This document shows positions 14,325-27,962 of a stretch of 64,000 bases of DNA, piece after piece (the first letter of the stretch is position 1; each line of letters starts with the position of its first letter). Below the pieces are notes generated by a model. It ran no database searches and was not told where the DNA came from. It saw only the letters and a list, made by a program, of their open reading frames with translations. The position numbers and the translations under genes are program-made. This DNA comes from Callipepla californica brunnescens (taxonomy: Eukaryota > Chordata > Aves > Galliformes > Odontophoridae), in assembly GCA_023055505.1 (NCBI GenBank), contig JALIRH010000001.1, positions 93,774,530 to 93,838,529 of the forward strand, written 5' to 3'.

Positions 14325-14329
14325 CATAG
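14325..14329. repeat. Target-site duplication CATAG (right copy)
   Basis: It matches 13746-13750 exactly and defines the right boundary of the solo LTR. Confidence 0.85.
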
Positions 14330-15525
14330 GAAATTCAATTCTTTTTTTTTTTTTTTTTTGGCTTACTTACTAGTCTTCTCATCTGAGAGTATGCATTATA
14401 CATTCCTATGCAAAGTATGCATTTTATGATTTATTATATATTCTGGATACTGCTATCCAGGTATACTGTGCACATATAAATACTGACTACAAATCTCTCA
14501 GTATCTTAATATAAGTCTATGCAAATGTCTTACAAATAGCTTAGTTGTCCATGAATTTCAGAATATGTTAGAATATGTCTAGAATATGTTTATTCTAGAC
14601 ATTCAAAGGGCAAAGTCTTTCCCTTTTGTTTGAAGCAGCCTTTAGGTGTAAATGTTCTGTTCATATAAGAGGATATTGCATGCCAAATGAATGTCTAGCC
14701 AGTTTCAAATCACAGTTATCTAAGCTCAAGTAAGTTGTCCATGCTAAACTGCAGAAAGCCAATTGACACACCTGTGAGATGTGTCAGAAGATCTCTTGTA
14801 TATTCAAGTTTTCACAGAGATCATGTGAAATGCTTCAAGCTATCTGTAACATCATATTTTGTCCTGAGGGCATCTGAATTGACTTTAGTTCGATACAAAT
14901 TTAGTACACTAGAATAGTAAAAACAAAAGTGTCATAACTCTAGATAACACTGAAATAATGGATTAAGATTGCTGAATTTACAGGAGTTATTTAATCCCAG
15001 AAAACAGACAAACAAAAGCTTAAACACCATCGCAACGGGAAAATCAACATACAGACTGACAGAAAAATATCCTTCTTATTAGTAGAGTCAATAGTGAAGC
15101 TGTTCAGTACAGTTTAAGAAGTCTAGAAAGACACTCAGCTCACTCTTAAGATGCCTCGTGCTCAATTCACCAGTCTGGCTATAAAAATTTAATACATTTT
15201 AGATCCCTGAAACATGTATATGGAGTAGAACAAAAAGAAGATCCGCAAGTATCTCATGTTCTCATGGAGAAGCAGCTGAGGATGATGCAGAATACCCAAC
15301 CACATCTCCAATTTTAACCTCCGAAAACAAATGAACTTATGAAGAAAGAAAAAGGCAGCTAATGATTCTTCTTTTTCTGTTTACCAATGAACTATGGGTT
15401 TTAGGACTTTGAAAAATAATTTTTTCAAAATTACATTAAGCAGAAGCCTGCAGGATTCTGGCTCAGGCCAGTGAGGTTCTACAATGGTTTTCCCTTCTCA
15501 CTGACATAATAAATCATCAATCTTC

Positions 15526-15556
<31 letters not shown>

Positions 15557-15557
15557 T
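15526..15557. repeat. (AT)n microsatellite
   Basis: About 32 bp of alternating TA broken by one TG. Confidence 0.9.
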
Positions 15558-16969
15558 TTGTAAACTAACAGTGTTTGTTAGCTATGTTGCTACTAATTTC
15601 TTCTGTAGTACATGATATATCAATAAAGTTTTGTGGTGTTACATTTCCATCTGCTCTCAGCTTTCTTTTTGCAATTCATGCTACAAAAGAAATATGTTTA
15701 ATGCTGTGTTAAATGCATCTAAACATTTAAACATACATTTAAACTTCTCATATTTATAAAGCATGGCATTGAGAATATATTGTCTATTTTTTAGTAGTGA
15801 GATATGTACAGTTTCAAAAGAATAATCATTTGTTGTATTTATTTATTGTAACAATTAAATACAGCATATTTCATAAGCGTTATTAATTCTTCATCCTAAA
15901 CTAAATAAAAATTTACTTTTTATTTAGAATATCATCCTGCTTTATTCTCATCTTGTTCTTGTGATTGAGTGGGGCTTTATACAGCTGTTTGATGTTAATG
16001 TAGGTCTGTTTATCAGCCAAAAATGGGAACACTCAAACCTGAGCCTCCTGTAAGATAACAGAATTGCTACCAAGACACATGGACAATCAATGCTTTCTTT
16101 CCACTGTTTTGTTACTGAAACTATTATGGATGACCTACTTTCTTTATCCTTTCCAGTAATGTAGAACAGTATCAGATCCACTCAGGCTGCTAGTGTGGTC
16201 TATAATTTCCAGTTTAGAAAGTAGCTGTATCCCAAAGGAAAGATGGTAGATCTGATTACCATCTCTAGTTGCATTATACTAGATAACTAAGGTTGAACCA
16301 TTATAAAAATTTGAAACCTAACAGCTGACTTCCAGTCTTAGATTGCTTTATTTTTTCAAGTTTTAAGCGAATCCTTTGTCTTAACAAATGAAATGTAAAA
16401 TCAATAATTTAAACCTCTCAAAATGGATCTTTAAAACTTTAGTTTGCTGTAGATCCTTTGTGAAAAAATAAGCCAACCAAAAACATTTTAGTGAAATTAA
16501 TTTTTTATCCTTTTTGAGCTAAACAAAGTACAACTAGATTTAGGTTTCTTTACTTGGTTGTCTTACTGATAATTATCAATTTCATCATCTATATAACACA
16601 CATTGTCTAAAATAAAAATTCTGACATTTAATTCTAATTTGATGTTTCAATTGATGAGTCATAGAAAGTGCTTCTTTCACTTACACTGAGATTGTGACTG
16701 ATGAATTGTTTGGAAGAACATTGATGCTGAACAGGTCCAAGAATTCCCAGAAAACACTCAGAGCTCCACAGGGAATACTAACAGGTTCCATAGTGCATGA
16801 AAATTAAATTTTGTATTAGCTCATTTACTGTAGAAAATAATTAAGTTTTCAGAAAGTCAGAGACTTGGGTGTGTGCTGTATGGCGTTCTTACAGCAGAGA
16901 ATTCAGACCTTCTCTTAAATTCCTCTGAAATTCATGGAAATTTGATAGTATGGATTCTTAAGATTTTTC

Positions 16970-17070
16970 AGCAATTACTCCTGTTCAGTCTAGGCTTTCA
17001 GTATGAGATGCTGACAAGAAGCAGTAGAAATAAATGGCTATTTATTCAAAGCATTCACAGAAGTCATTGG
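16970..17070 (+). other. Weak exon candidate
   Basis: An acceptor-like 'agatttttcag' precedes a segment open in one frame, and a consensus-quality donor 'ttg|gtaagt' follows at 17071. The encoded peptide has no recognisable domain and the frame continues open upstream of the acceptor. It could equally be chance. Confidence 0.15.
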
Positions 17071-17198
17071 TAAGTGTTTCACCCACCATTATTTGCATTT
17101 TACTGTGGTTGTTTCAGCTCCTTTAACTATTTAATTTTTATCCTGTATTTTTCTACAGTTTTTCCTTAGAAATCAAATCATAAAGGTGCTGGGTAATT

Positions 17199-17291
17199 AG
17201 TATAATAATAATAGTAATAATAGTAATAATAGTAATAGTAATAATAGTGATAGTAATAATAGTAGTAGAAGTAATAATAATAATAATAATA
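17199..17291. repeat. (TAA)n / (TAG)n trinucleotide array
   Basis: An interrupted array of TAA, TAG and TGA triplets covering about 90 bp. The reverse-strand frame through it encodes poly-Tyr and is an artefact. Confidence 0.92.
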
Positions 17292-17989
17292 AATGTTCAG
17301 ATTAATTAGCATACAAAATTTTAGTAAGAAAAAATATGGATAGTTCTGATATAGTTGTACCATGCTGCAAGTTTGTAAAGCTATCTATTTATTGAATAAA
17401 GCAGATGGAAATACATAGATTCTTGTGACTAAGTGTTATTTTAGGGTTGCAGATTATTAAAAATTCAAAATCAGTCCACTTTTCCATTGCTGAGAGCATC
17501 AGTTCATTTCTATACTTAGCATATTTAATTATTCATTATAACTTATCTTCAGAAGCCTAACACTTCATGGCAGCGCTCAGAAATCTTACAGATTTATCAG
17601 TATGAATACTAAGAATAAATTAATTTACAGTAATCTTTTTCATAGTGTTTCACATTGTACTTTACATAATTTCTAATGTTGACTGAAATGTACCTATAGA
17701 AAAATTCTTGCACCATCAACTGCTGCTTTAAATATACTATATAAAAAGGTAATTAAAGAATAAAAGCAGACTTGTTTATTTTTTAACTTAATGTTTTTGT
17801 GTCAAAGCCAGATATCTGTAAGTTATCAGTAAGAAAAGGAAGTATTAGTTCTGTCATTATCTGCACCTCTATACTTATTTTTATCTATTATTATTTCTTC
17901 AAAAATTTTTATTTTCACCTAAAATTAGTTGCAGAAACACATGAAAAGTTCTGGGACTCTTTTCCAAATACAGAAAAAAAAACCAAGAA

Positions 17990-18029
17990 ACAAACAAACA
18001 AACAACAAACAAACAAACAAAAAAACAAC
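17990..18029. repeat. (CAAA)n tract
   Basis: Imperfect CAAA repeats. Similar short tracts recur at about 20655, 22514, 31149, 38303, 38862 and 49913 (the last as TTTG). Confidence 0.88.
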
Positions 18030-18574
18030 TCAACAGAGGTAATACAATACAAAGCTGAGCATTATCTTCAAGGAGACAACTCAGCACATTATGTATATTA
18101 GCATCAGAAAGGTCATTATTTCTTATTGAGTCCAAAAGAAATCCCATAACAATGGCACTGAAGAAATAATTCCTTGAAAGTTGAATTAAATCATGAAACC
18201 AGATGGCTGTATAGTCTATCCTGCTTTTTCACAGAATTTTAATATGGTCCATGTAAGGGTTCTATAGCTTACAAAGAAGGGTGGAGAGAGGGAGAAGTCA
18301 TTTGCCAAAGTTTAACTTAACAATAGTAGAGTTCTTTTATTAATGGATGTTTTACAAAGTGTATGTCCCCAAGAGATTTTAATTAACTACAGTTATAGTC
18401 CCCATCACAGCACAGAATTCCATTGATTATGTAGTTTATACTATTACATATATTCTATTACTCTAAAATCTCTAAATATATATATATATGTGTATTTCAG
18501 GTTTATACAGTAAGGCACTACTCCTTATCTAAGTAATTGTCAAAATATATTTCTTGGTTGTTGCATTCAAGATG

Positions 18575-19370
18575 GTAGAATCGTAGAATCATAGCATGAT
18601 TTGGGTTGGAAGAGACCTTTAAGATCATCTGGTTCCAACCCCCCTGCTACAGACAGGGACAAAGTTACTCAAAGAACCTGGCCTTGAATACCTCCAGGAA
18701 TGAGGCATCTAAAACCTCAATGAGCAACCTGTTCCAGTGTCTCTCTGCCCTCACTGTAAATAATTTCTTCCTCATACCTAGTATAAATCTACTCTCTTCT
18801 GGTTTAAAACAATTTCGCTTTGTTTCATCACTACCTGCCCTTATAAAAGGTCCCTCATTAGCTTTTCTGTAGGCCCCCTTCAGGTACTGGAAGGATGCTA
18901 CTAGGTCCCCCTGGAGCCTTCTCTTCTCCAGTCTGAAGAGCCCCAGCTTGCTCAGTCTACACTCACAGGGGAGGTGCTCTAGTACTCTGGTCATTGTGGC
19001 AGCTCTCTGGACCCGCTCCAACAGCTCCATGTCCTTCTTGTGTTGGGGACACCAGTTCGGAATGGAATATTCCAGGTGGGGTCTAATGAGAGAGGAGTAA
19101 AGGAGCAGAATCATCTCCCTCGACCTGCTGGTGTTGTTTCACATGATGCAACCCAGAATACAAGTGGCCTTCTGGACTGCAAACACACATTGCAGGATCG
19201 CGTTGAATCTTTTCTTTACCAGCATTCCCAAATCCTTCTCCTCAGAGCTGCTCTCAGGGTATTCTCCACTCAACTTATGTCTGTGCTTGGGTTTGCTTCA
19301 ACCCAGTTGCAGGACCTTGCACTTGACTTTGTTCAAATTCGTGAGATTGGCATGGGCCCACCCCTCCAGC
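18575..19370 (-). mobile_element. CR1 LINE fragment with decayed ORF2 C-terminus
   Basis: Antisense CR1 starting with the terminal repeat 'gtagaatcatagcatgattt' and 'gaagagacctttaagatcat'. On the minus strand a 149-codon frame (18665-19114) encodes the CR1 ORF2 C-terminus. It includes 'SLIRPHLEYSIPNWCPQ', 'LLERVQRAAT' and 'LGLFRLEKRRLQGDL', the region downstream of the reverse-transcriptase core. The copy is 5'-truncated near 19370 and cannot encode a full reverse transcriptase. Confidence 0.93.
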
Positions 19371-21404
19371 AGTACAGCTGTACTTATGTTGATGATATAT
19401 CCTACTTTCAGCAGGAATGTTTTGGTTTTAGGAGAAATACAGTGTCGGTAACACACCAATGATTCTAGTTGTTGCTGGGTAATGATATACAGAGCTGGAG
19501 ACATTTTAGTTTCTCAGCTTCTAATACTGTCCTGAAAGTGAGTGGGACCGAGGGCAACACAGAGATTTTGGAGGGGACAGAATCAGGACAGCTGACTTAT
19601 ACTACCCAAAAGAATACTCCATACTGTATGACACTGTGTGGAAAAGCTTCAAAATCAGGGAATTAGACAGGTGGACTTCCATTGCTTGGGGACTAGCTGA
19701 GCATTGGTTGGCAGGTGACAAACTATTGTTTGTGTATCACTTGTTTTGAATATAAATACATATATAAAAATAAGTATTTTTATATTTATTTTTATTTTAT
19801 ATTATCGTAAAACATATTTTTTTTTCTTCTTCCTTTTCTCCATCTTAATAACTTTAATGGTTCTACAATTCTATGATTCTATGTATGTTTTTAGTGGGCC
19901 TTTTATATGTCCACATTATTCTCTGTCAACACATTCCTAATGTCCCTAAATGACATGTAAATATAGTATCTCAATTTTGTGTATTCAAAACTGGTATCCT
20001 TCAGGTTTCACTGAGTGCTGCATGGTGAATAACTGTTCATATTCAGCTTATATAATGCATTCGTGATTTTGTAATCCTTAGTCATATTCCTTCTCATCCC
20101 ACTTCTACAAGAATTTCAGTTTTCTTTAGCTCTCCTCTAAAGACTGCTGCATTATTATAATGATCATTGTAGTTGTTCATTTCTGTACACTCTCCACTTT
20201 CACTACAAAGTTCTTCAGAAGCAGAGAGAAGTAAATACAGTTCTTAGGATGATGGTATTTTGTCTTTCTGTGTAGTTATCAGCAAAGAATTGTCCTTAAC
20301 AAAGAAATAATATAGAGGAATAAACATCTGTGTGTAAAAAAACTTATGTATATGTATACATACATTCAGGTTAGAGAGGTATAATCAAATTACTGATATA
20401 GTAAAAACAATCATATAAAATTTAAGATTTTCTCTATATGCATTGTCCTTTTCATGATCTTATTTGAATAAGGGAGTTTATGTCAGAAAGCACTATTTTT
20501 CACTGAAAGAATAAGTACATTTATTCAGTGATTTCCAGCCACTCATAGGCAAATTTCTTTCCTTATCCTCTATAGGCAATGCACTCCTTGTAAAGTAGAA
20601 TATGATTGAAATATGCTTACCTTTACTATAATAACTGCAGGTAAGTAATACTGAAACAAACAAACAAACAAACACGTAAACAAAAAACACCAAAAACAAT
20701 AACAAAGTAAAATAGCAATTCAGAATCCCATTTCCTAACTTGTGTGTTAACCACAAAGCTGGAGTCAGATGGAAAAATAAATCAAGGAAAAGATATTGCT
20801 AAAATATCAAGATGTCAAACAAATGTCTTTAATAGGTATTCTGAGTCTCTATGTTTATAAAAAAGCAGGATGAAATAGTAACAAAGAAATGTGTTTAAAA
20901 GTACATGGAACTTTTGTTCATATGTAGACTGTCAAGTTACTAAGAAAAATTGCTATAATAAATTCTACTTGAGTATAAAGATGGGGGAAAGAATAGACTA
21001 AAGGTTACACAGATATTATTTTTAAAATGTCTGCGCTTTTAATTCCAGATGTAGACATCTGCAGTGACGAACAGATCTCTCTGACAATATAAAGTAACAT
21101 TAGCTTCAAAGTTTAAAACAATGTAAACGTGGAAATAGGAATAAAGAAAGACATTTTATAAACAGGAAATGGCAGTCTTATAAATACGATTCATACTTTG
21201 AACAAAATCCTACAAATCAAAAATCAAACTGTTTATCAATATATAGATTCCTGAAAACACTTTCCTCTCCCTGACAACCTCCTCAGCTCCCAACTTCCAG
21301 AGACCATCTTCCAAATGAAGATAATAATGGCAAATCATTGTGTACTGATAATTCTTTTTTTCTTAAGTATAGAATCAAACTATCGAGATTTTATTTCATT
21401 TCTT
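19371..21404. other. AT-rich single-copy DNA
   Basis: No gene or repeat family recognised apart from a (CAAA)5 tract at about 20655-20674 and TA-rich patches near 19750-19800 and 20340-20365. Confidence 0.5.
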
Positions 21405-21592
21405 CCTTGTAAGCACTGGAATGGATTGCGTAGGCAAATTCTGGAGACTCCATCTGTGGAGGTATTTAAGAGGCATGGCACTAGGGCACATGGTTTTCTG
21501 CTGAACTTCAGGTTGTCAGGTTGTAAATCAGGTCAATTGCTGGACTTTATGAAGGTCTTTTCCAACTTAACTGATTCTATTCTTCTATTACT
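21405..21592 (+). mobile_element. CR1 LINE 3' terminal fragment (plus orientation)
   Basis: It has the sense-strand CR1 ending: 'aagcactggaatggattg', then 'gtggaggtatttaagaggca', then 'gactttatgaaggtcttttc' and a degraded 'aactgattctattctt' tail. It is about 190 bp long, heavily 5'-truncated and diverged. Confidence 0.8.
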
Positions 21593-22639
21593 GTATAATT
21601 GTACGTTCAGGCAGGTCACTCTTAAGCAATTATAACACTTTCAGTACATATAATCCTTGGGCAAGTCAGAAGACTAGGAGAAAGAGAAATTTGATCTAGT
21701 TCTATCATGTTAATATATAATTATATGCGTTAAATTTATCCCTGTACATTCTTAAATGTTTTTACATTTCAAAAATGCTATCACTAATTTTCACTAGTCT
21801 CAGCACTATGATATACGAATTTTGTCCAGAATAGATTTAAGGCAAACAAAAAAATCTTTTTAATTTCTGCTGATACATGTGCTTACAAGTCATGCTAGAG
21901 AACAAAGGATTTTTTTTAAGTCTTTAGTTTATTTAGCTTTTAATCAGAGTCTAAACTGCAAATCAGTTAAAGTGTTATTGGTTCTATTTTTTTTCCTTAT
22001 TGAGAATAAAAAATACAGCAATATACTACTGAAACGTTGTAGGAAAGAGCATATCCTGGCTTCTCAGATCTTTCTCTTTTTTTGCTTTAAACATAATGAA
22101 AATTAAATAAAATTATCACTAAACAGTATGTTTTATGAATCTGATAACACTGATTTCAAACATTGTTTCCAGTTATCACTGAAAGGAATGCAGAAAATAG
22201 TAGGCAGATCTTTATCTTCTCTCTGACAGAAGTCTTGTTCAGCACTTAACTAACTGCATGTACATTACTTTTTATGTACTTTAGAGAGGTCATAAGCACA
22301 GCATGCCCTGGTTTTCCATCTGAATCATTCTCTATGATTCAATAGTATGTTGAAAACAGATAAACAGGGTGTTGTATATTCTGAAAGCATACATGCTGCT
22401 GCCTAGTTTGAGACTGCTTTTCAGGTTTGCTGTAGAGGAGGCCGGCTTATTCCTATGTAAAATTTTTCAGTATATTATTTAGAATGTCTAATTGAGTTAC
22501 ATCATGCATTTAAAAAACAAACAAACAAACAAACAAACAAAAAAGACTGCAACAACATAAGTCTACGATGTTTGATACAAAGTTAAGAGTAGTGGAGAAA
22601 AGGAAGCACTTAGGGAAAAATGTAGTAAGGGACCCCTTT
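21593..22639. other. AT-rich single-copy DNA
   Basis: No gene recognised. A (AAAC)n tract lies at about 22514-22544. Confidence 0.5.
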
Positions 22640-22850
22640 ATTTTCAAAGACCAAATTCCAGGATACACCCCTACTAGTCTCCTGAACCATTCAAAGTCTG
22701 CCCTCCAGAAGTCCTAGGTAAAAGTTCTGTTGTCCTCTCTCTTGGCTCCATCAAGAATCATGAGATCTACCATTTCATGGTCACTCTGTCCATGACAGCT
22801 CCCAACCTCCACATTGACTTCTATTGAGATCCAAAGAATTCCTTCGCACT
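22640..22850 (-). mobile_element. CR1-like LINE fragment (internal region)
   Basis: Wording such as 'gagatctaccatttcatggt' followed by 'acctccacattgacttc' resembles the antisense of the internal coding part of avian CR1. No open frame survives. It may belong with the next fragment at 23625-24100, split by about 770 bp of other DNA. Confidence 0.5.
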
Positions 22851-23018
22851 ACTTTTGTAAATTTCTATTTCCATGGTATGGATGGAGTTTATTCAAAGAG
22901 AATTAACTCTGTTAGAAGGAAAGCTAAATTTAGACTTATTTTGTATTTATTTTTAAATAAGCTTATTTTTTATTTTGAGAATGACCAAGGTATGTTCATG
23001 CATGCTGACAATATAAGT

Positions 23019-23100
23019 TATATTGCCTATGTTTTTTATACTATATTACTATATATACTGTATATACTATATATAGTATATACATATAGTATAAATATGA
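23019..23100. repeat. TA-rich palindromic patch
   Basis: It contains a near-perfect TA palindrome around 'actatatatagtatata', able to extrude a hairpin. It is flanked by a 101-codon frame rich in Ile/Tyr that I regard as chance. Confidence 0.6.
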
Positions 23101-23624
23101 ATGAACTTCTCAGCATCATGTCATCTTGAGTTTTAAGTGGCTTCTGGACTGATTGTGATAGTTTATCTTTCACCATTTTACTTAACAGTGAAGTGAAATG
23201 TGATGCATTTCACCAGTTTACTCACATTTTCCTCTCCAATTACAGGTTTTATTCTCTTTCTCTGTTAGAACTCTCAAATGGTTATTTTAAATCTCATATA
23301 ATCTTTCACAGACAGTTAATTAAAATTGTTCTGCCTAGCTTGGTAGGGTGAGCTGTCTTGCTTATCAGATAATCAGATTAACTCAAAAATTGATCTTTAA
23401 TTTCAGTAATTCTACAGCAGTGATCTTTCAAGCTTTCCCTCAAAGAGCCTTAGTAATAATGAATTTCATTCATTTCAGGCAGAAGGAAGCAGACAGTGGA
23501 TGCCTTCTACTTTTACTTATTCCTTTGTTACTTTTAAAAAGTGAATGATAACTTCAGATGCTTGAGGATTCTTGAGAATACTCCAAAACTTATTTTGCAA
23601 GTCAGAAGTCAGTTCAGATCTTTT

Positions 23625-24100
23625 TATTTACCCCTCTTGACCTTGGAGGATGTGATACTTGAATTTTAGGAAGTTTTCTTGAACTTCCGCTTCCCTCCAG
23701 AGCCTAATCCCACAGGACTCTTTCAGCCAGATTTTGAGGAGGCTAAAGCCTTCCTTCCTGATATCCAGCATTGTGATTTTGCTTTTCACACTCCTCCCTG
23801 CTTTCAGGATCCTGAACACCACCACCTGATTGCCACTGGAACCTAGTTTGCCTTTGACCTCCCCACTAAGGCCTGCATTTCTGACAAGTATAAGGTCCAG
23901 CATAGCATCTCTTTGTTGGCTCATTTTCATGGTGGAGGAGGTTTTTGTCAACACATTTCAGGAAACTCCTGGATTGCTTATGTCCTGCTGTGCTGTCTTT
24001 CCAACTTCATCCTAATTCATTTATCTCCTCCTCACTGTACAACTCAGGAGAAATGGGAGTTGTGGTCAGTTCACCACATTTCATCTCCTTCCTCACAGTT
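23625..24100 (-). mobile_element. CR1-like LINE fragment (internal region)
   Basis: It reads as antisense CR1 internal sequence, including blocks such as 'ggtccagcatagcatctctt' and 'aggaaactcctggattgctt'. The minus-strand frame 23628-23954 and the three overlapping plus-strand frames are short and disrupted. Confidence is moderate because I rely on remembered family wording rather than an alignment. Confidence 0.55.
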
Positions 24101-24876
24101 TTTCCCTCCCGGAGCATAGAGTCCTTCATCAACTGCTCTGTCATGGATCCCCAGGATCCAGGCTGCAGGGAATCTCTGATCAAGTGCCTGAAGCACCTAC
24201 TCCCTCTACTCCATACTTGCTATATGCAGGTTATTTCTCGTACTCTATGAGCCACCAGACAGCTATTTTTTTGCCTTTTGGAAAGAATGTTAGCACAAAA
24301 CCATCACCAGAGGTGTATCACTTTTGGAATTGCCTGGAGCTAGATCTTTGGGCTGTTTCTGATCTCTTCTTACAGGTGTTGCCCCTACAGCTCCACTGCT
24401 ACTAAAGCTGTACCACGGAAACTGCATAAAATTATTTTTGGATGTTAGATACAAAATAAACATGCTATATATATATGTACAAGTGTTTAACAAATAATAA
24501 TAATAAAAAATGTAATACACAAAATTTTGAGATCTTGCAGTCAAAGGTCAATAGTCAAATTGTACAAATAGGCATAAATTCTGTCTTGTTCAAATGTAGT
24601 CAGTTTGTAGAAGTTTCAATTAACATAACACAACTTCAAGGTAACTCTGCATAAGTCAGTATATAGATACACCATAATTTAGTACCATAAAAATCTCTTC
24701 ACATACTTTAAATAAAAGCTGAGACTGTGGAGCCATGATCATGATCATTTCCTTCTGTTTTCGTTCTATTCTACTCCTATTCTGTGTCTCTATCCAATAA
24801 TCAATCAGTATTTTTGCCATTAGTGTTCTAAAACTCTAATCTTCCTATTCTCATGTACAGATTACTCAGCTCCTTA

Positions 24877-24909
24877 TACATATATATATATGTGTGTGTG
24901 TGTGTGTGT
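24877..24909. repeat. (TA)n(TG)n compound microsatellite
   Basis: TATATATATA followed directly by about 8 TG units. Confidence 0.9.
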
Positions 24910-25607
24910 ATGCTTTTCCATGTTTTCATATTTCCAACTTAGAATGTTAAAATATCAACATGAATAGTCACTGAAAAATCAAGCACATTAAATTTACATG
25001 TCCCTCATAAATAGAAAATCCAAAAAACTGTTTTTCATTTTTTGTTTTCAAGATTTTTCTTACTCATTTCAAAAACTCTGATTTTAATCAGCATCTTTTA
25101 TATGACTGAACAATACTCACTGAAAGAAATACATTTTTACTTAAAGGTTGTTTTAGCAACCAAAACCCAAAACAAAACCATATAAAAACCCAACACCATC
25201 TATGACTCATTCCTGTTTCCATTATAATTAATGACTATATCTTTTCAAAATCTTTCCTTATTTAACAAATATATATATATATATTGTAGTAGCATGCAGC
25301 CTTCAGGGAAGACATCCAGGAGAGCTGTTTGTATGAATCTTCTTCAAGAACTTAACCTTGGCACCCAGAGCAAATGAGATACTTGGCTTAAAAGTAAGTT
25401 GCTGCTTGGAGATATACTGCCTCTGGGAATCTATCAGTGAAAGAGGGTCAAGTCAGGCTTTCATTTTATACATTTTCCATGTGTCACCAAAAAGACAAGA
25501 ATATATATCCTAGGTCAGATGGTATGTCAACAGCCACAAGCCAAAGTCCTCATCTGACTTGCTTGGAAGACAACACATTGTGTATTTTGTTATCTTCTGT
25601 ATTCAAG

Positions 25608-25610
25608 CAA

Positions 25611-25645
<35 letters not shown>

Positions 25646-25646
25646 A
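25608..25646. repeat. (AAAT)n microsatellite
   Basis: About nine uninterrupted tetranucleotide units. Confidence 0.93.
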
Positions 25647-27115
25647 GAGACTAAACATGTACAGAAATGCACAAAGAATCAGGTATGAAGACTTTACACT
25701 ACATATTTAATTTCTTTCAGAATAAATACCGTGGTTGGATTTATATACTGTTAGTGAACAAAAAAAAAAAAAAGAAAAAAAAAAAGGAATGTGATAAACA
25801 TTGCAAAATGTGGTGCATTTTAAAATTCCTTTAATGATTAGCCAAAAAATATTATTGAAGCCTTAGTATGAGAGAATTTGTTTGCATGTATGGCATTTAA
25901 GCCTACACGATATGAAAGACTTTCAAAGTGTAAAGTTATGAATGGACACTACTGTTGAGGTTACAATGATTTGTCAAAGTCAGTGGAGTGCCAGAAGCTG
26001 CCAGCTGGAAAGAAGACAGGAGAATGTCAACAGACTACATTCAGAAGGAATCCTGATGTGTTGATGTAATAGCTAGATAATTAAATGATTTGCCTGCCTT
26101 AAAATTCCATTTACAAAGAAGTCATTTAGCCTTTGAAGTGGAAGACTTTAGAGATCATATAAACATATCCTAGGTTGAAAACAGACTCTTTAACTGTATT
26201 AGATTTGTCTTTGTAAACATTAATTTTAATACATCAATAGCTAAGGTTGATATATTTAATAAACATATAGAAATGTATTTGGTGTCTTGCTAGCTATGAA
26301 GTTAAAAAACAATTCTCATTTTTCAGTGAACACTGGAAAAAATTAGATATATCTGTCTAGACAAGGGCAAGTGCATTATCCTACTCTACATGAATAGAGT
26401 AACAGAATAACTGGAAAGTTCAGAGACACACCATCGAAAAAAATAGTACAGTTTTTAATCTGATTTACCACGTAAATCAAATTTTTATCCAAAATCCACT
26501 TCATTAAAATTTTATTCTTTCAAAATATTCATATCAGGTTAAAAAAGTTCAAGTTTCAGCTGATAATGTTGAGAAGAATATGTTTATCTTTACAGTCCTC
26601 ATAATAGAATAGAGGAATAAAATTGAGACAGTTTTATTCATGTGACTGAAACCACGATTTCCACTATCTCATAAAATTTGACAAAGCCCTTCATTATTGG
26701 TCTTTTACTTGTAAATAAGGCCGCACTCATCTCAAAAATGTAGAATGTTATATGATGCATGCCACATATTTTTAATTGCTTCATGCTGTTTAACAATTAC
26801 ATTTTTATTTTTTATCTTTTGGAACCTCTACTGTATAAATGTCCAAACTTCTTGCTTGCCTGGGCCACAGTGTGTGAAGAGAAATTCTCTTAGTCTCTAT
26901 ATAAAATATATAATATGTTAATGTATACAAGTAATAAAACTTTTAAAATATCTTCTTATTAAATTCTTTAAAAAAGAGTAACAAAAACATAAAGGTAATG
27001 GTTTATTTGCCCATGTTTTTGTAAAGCATGCATCAGGTTTGATAGAAGTCACTGCAATTCTTAGTGAGTTCTCAAGATGTTCATCAGAGACTTTTGTTGA
27101 AATTTTACTCTTACA

Positions 27116-27640
27116 ATCATAGAATCACTAAGCTTGGAAAAGACCTCCAAGATCATCTAGTCCAACCATCCCGCCTATTATCAATATTTCCCATTAAACC
27201 ATGTCTCTTAGTACCACATCTAAATGTTTTTTGAACACCACCAGGGCAAGTGACTCAACCACCTCCTTGGACAATCTGTTCTAGCACCTCACCACTCTTT
27301 TGTAGAATAAACTTTTCCTAACAAGAGACCTACCCCAACCTTGTCAGAATCACCTTTCAGGTAGTTGTAGAGAGGGACAAGGTCTCCCCTGAGCCTCCTT
27401 TTCACCAGAGGAAAAAATCCTAACTCCTTCAGCCAGTCCTCTCAAGATTTGTGCTCCAGACCCCTCACTGGCTTAGTTTCACTTCTCTGACTCTCTTCAG
27501 GGCCTAAATGTCTTTCCTGTAGCGAAGGGCCCAAAACTGAACACAGTACTCAAGTTGTGGCTTCACCAGACCTGAGTACAGGGGGATGATCAACTCCTTG
27601 CTCTTGTTAGCAACACTGTTCTTTACAAAAGCAAGGATTT
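27116..27640 (-). mobile_element. CR1 LINE, 3' part, interrupted by a nested CR1
   Basis: Antisense CR1 beginning 'aatcatagaatcactaagct' with 'gacctccaagatcatctagt'. It continues through the ORF2 C-terminal region to about 27640, where sense-strand CR1 sequence takes over. The same minus-strand element resumes at about 27963, so the two pieces were one copy. Confidence 0.92.
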
Positions 27641-27962
27641 AATCAAAGATGATTGCAGTGAGAGTGTGATTGGTCTCTTCTCACTGGTGGCTTGTGACAG
27701 GACAAGGGGAATTGACCCCAAGTTCATCAGAGGAGGTTTAGGTTAGATATCAGAAAGAACTTTACAGAAAGGGTTGTTAAGCACTGGAATAGGATCCCCA
27801 GGGAGGTAGTTGAGTGACCACTCCTGAATGTGTTTAAAAACCGTCTGCATATGGTGCTCAGGGACATGATTTAGCAGTCGGTTATAAGGTTAGTATGGTT
27901 AGACTGAGGTTGGACTGGATTTTGTAGGTCTTTTCCAATCTAAGCACTTCTATGATTCTATG
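27641..27962 (+). mobile_element. CR1 LINE 3' end nested in opposite orientation
   Basis: Sense-strand CR1: 'tgacaggacaaggggaattg', then 'aagcactggaataggatccc', then 'gactggattttgtaggtctt' and a terminal 'cttctatgattctatg'. It sits inside the minus-strand CR1 27116-28648, so it inserted later. Confidence 0.9.

Larger units (their letters stand above)
14330..18574. other. AT-rich single-copy DNA with several microsatellites
   Basis: No gene assigned. It contains an (AT)n run at about 15526-15557, a TAA/TAG trinucleotide array at about 17199-17291 and a (CAAA)n tract at about 17990-18029, listed separately. A possible exon at 16970-17070 is also listed separately. Confidence 0.5.
24101..27115. 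other. AT-rich single-copy DNA with microsatellites
   Basis: Contains (TA)n(TG)n at about 24877-24909, an (AT)n run near 25267-25284, (AAAT)n at about 25608-25646 and an A-run at 25760-25785. 24101-24420 is less AT-rich and could be further CR1-like sequence, but I cannot support that. Confidence 0.45.
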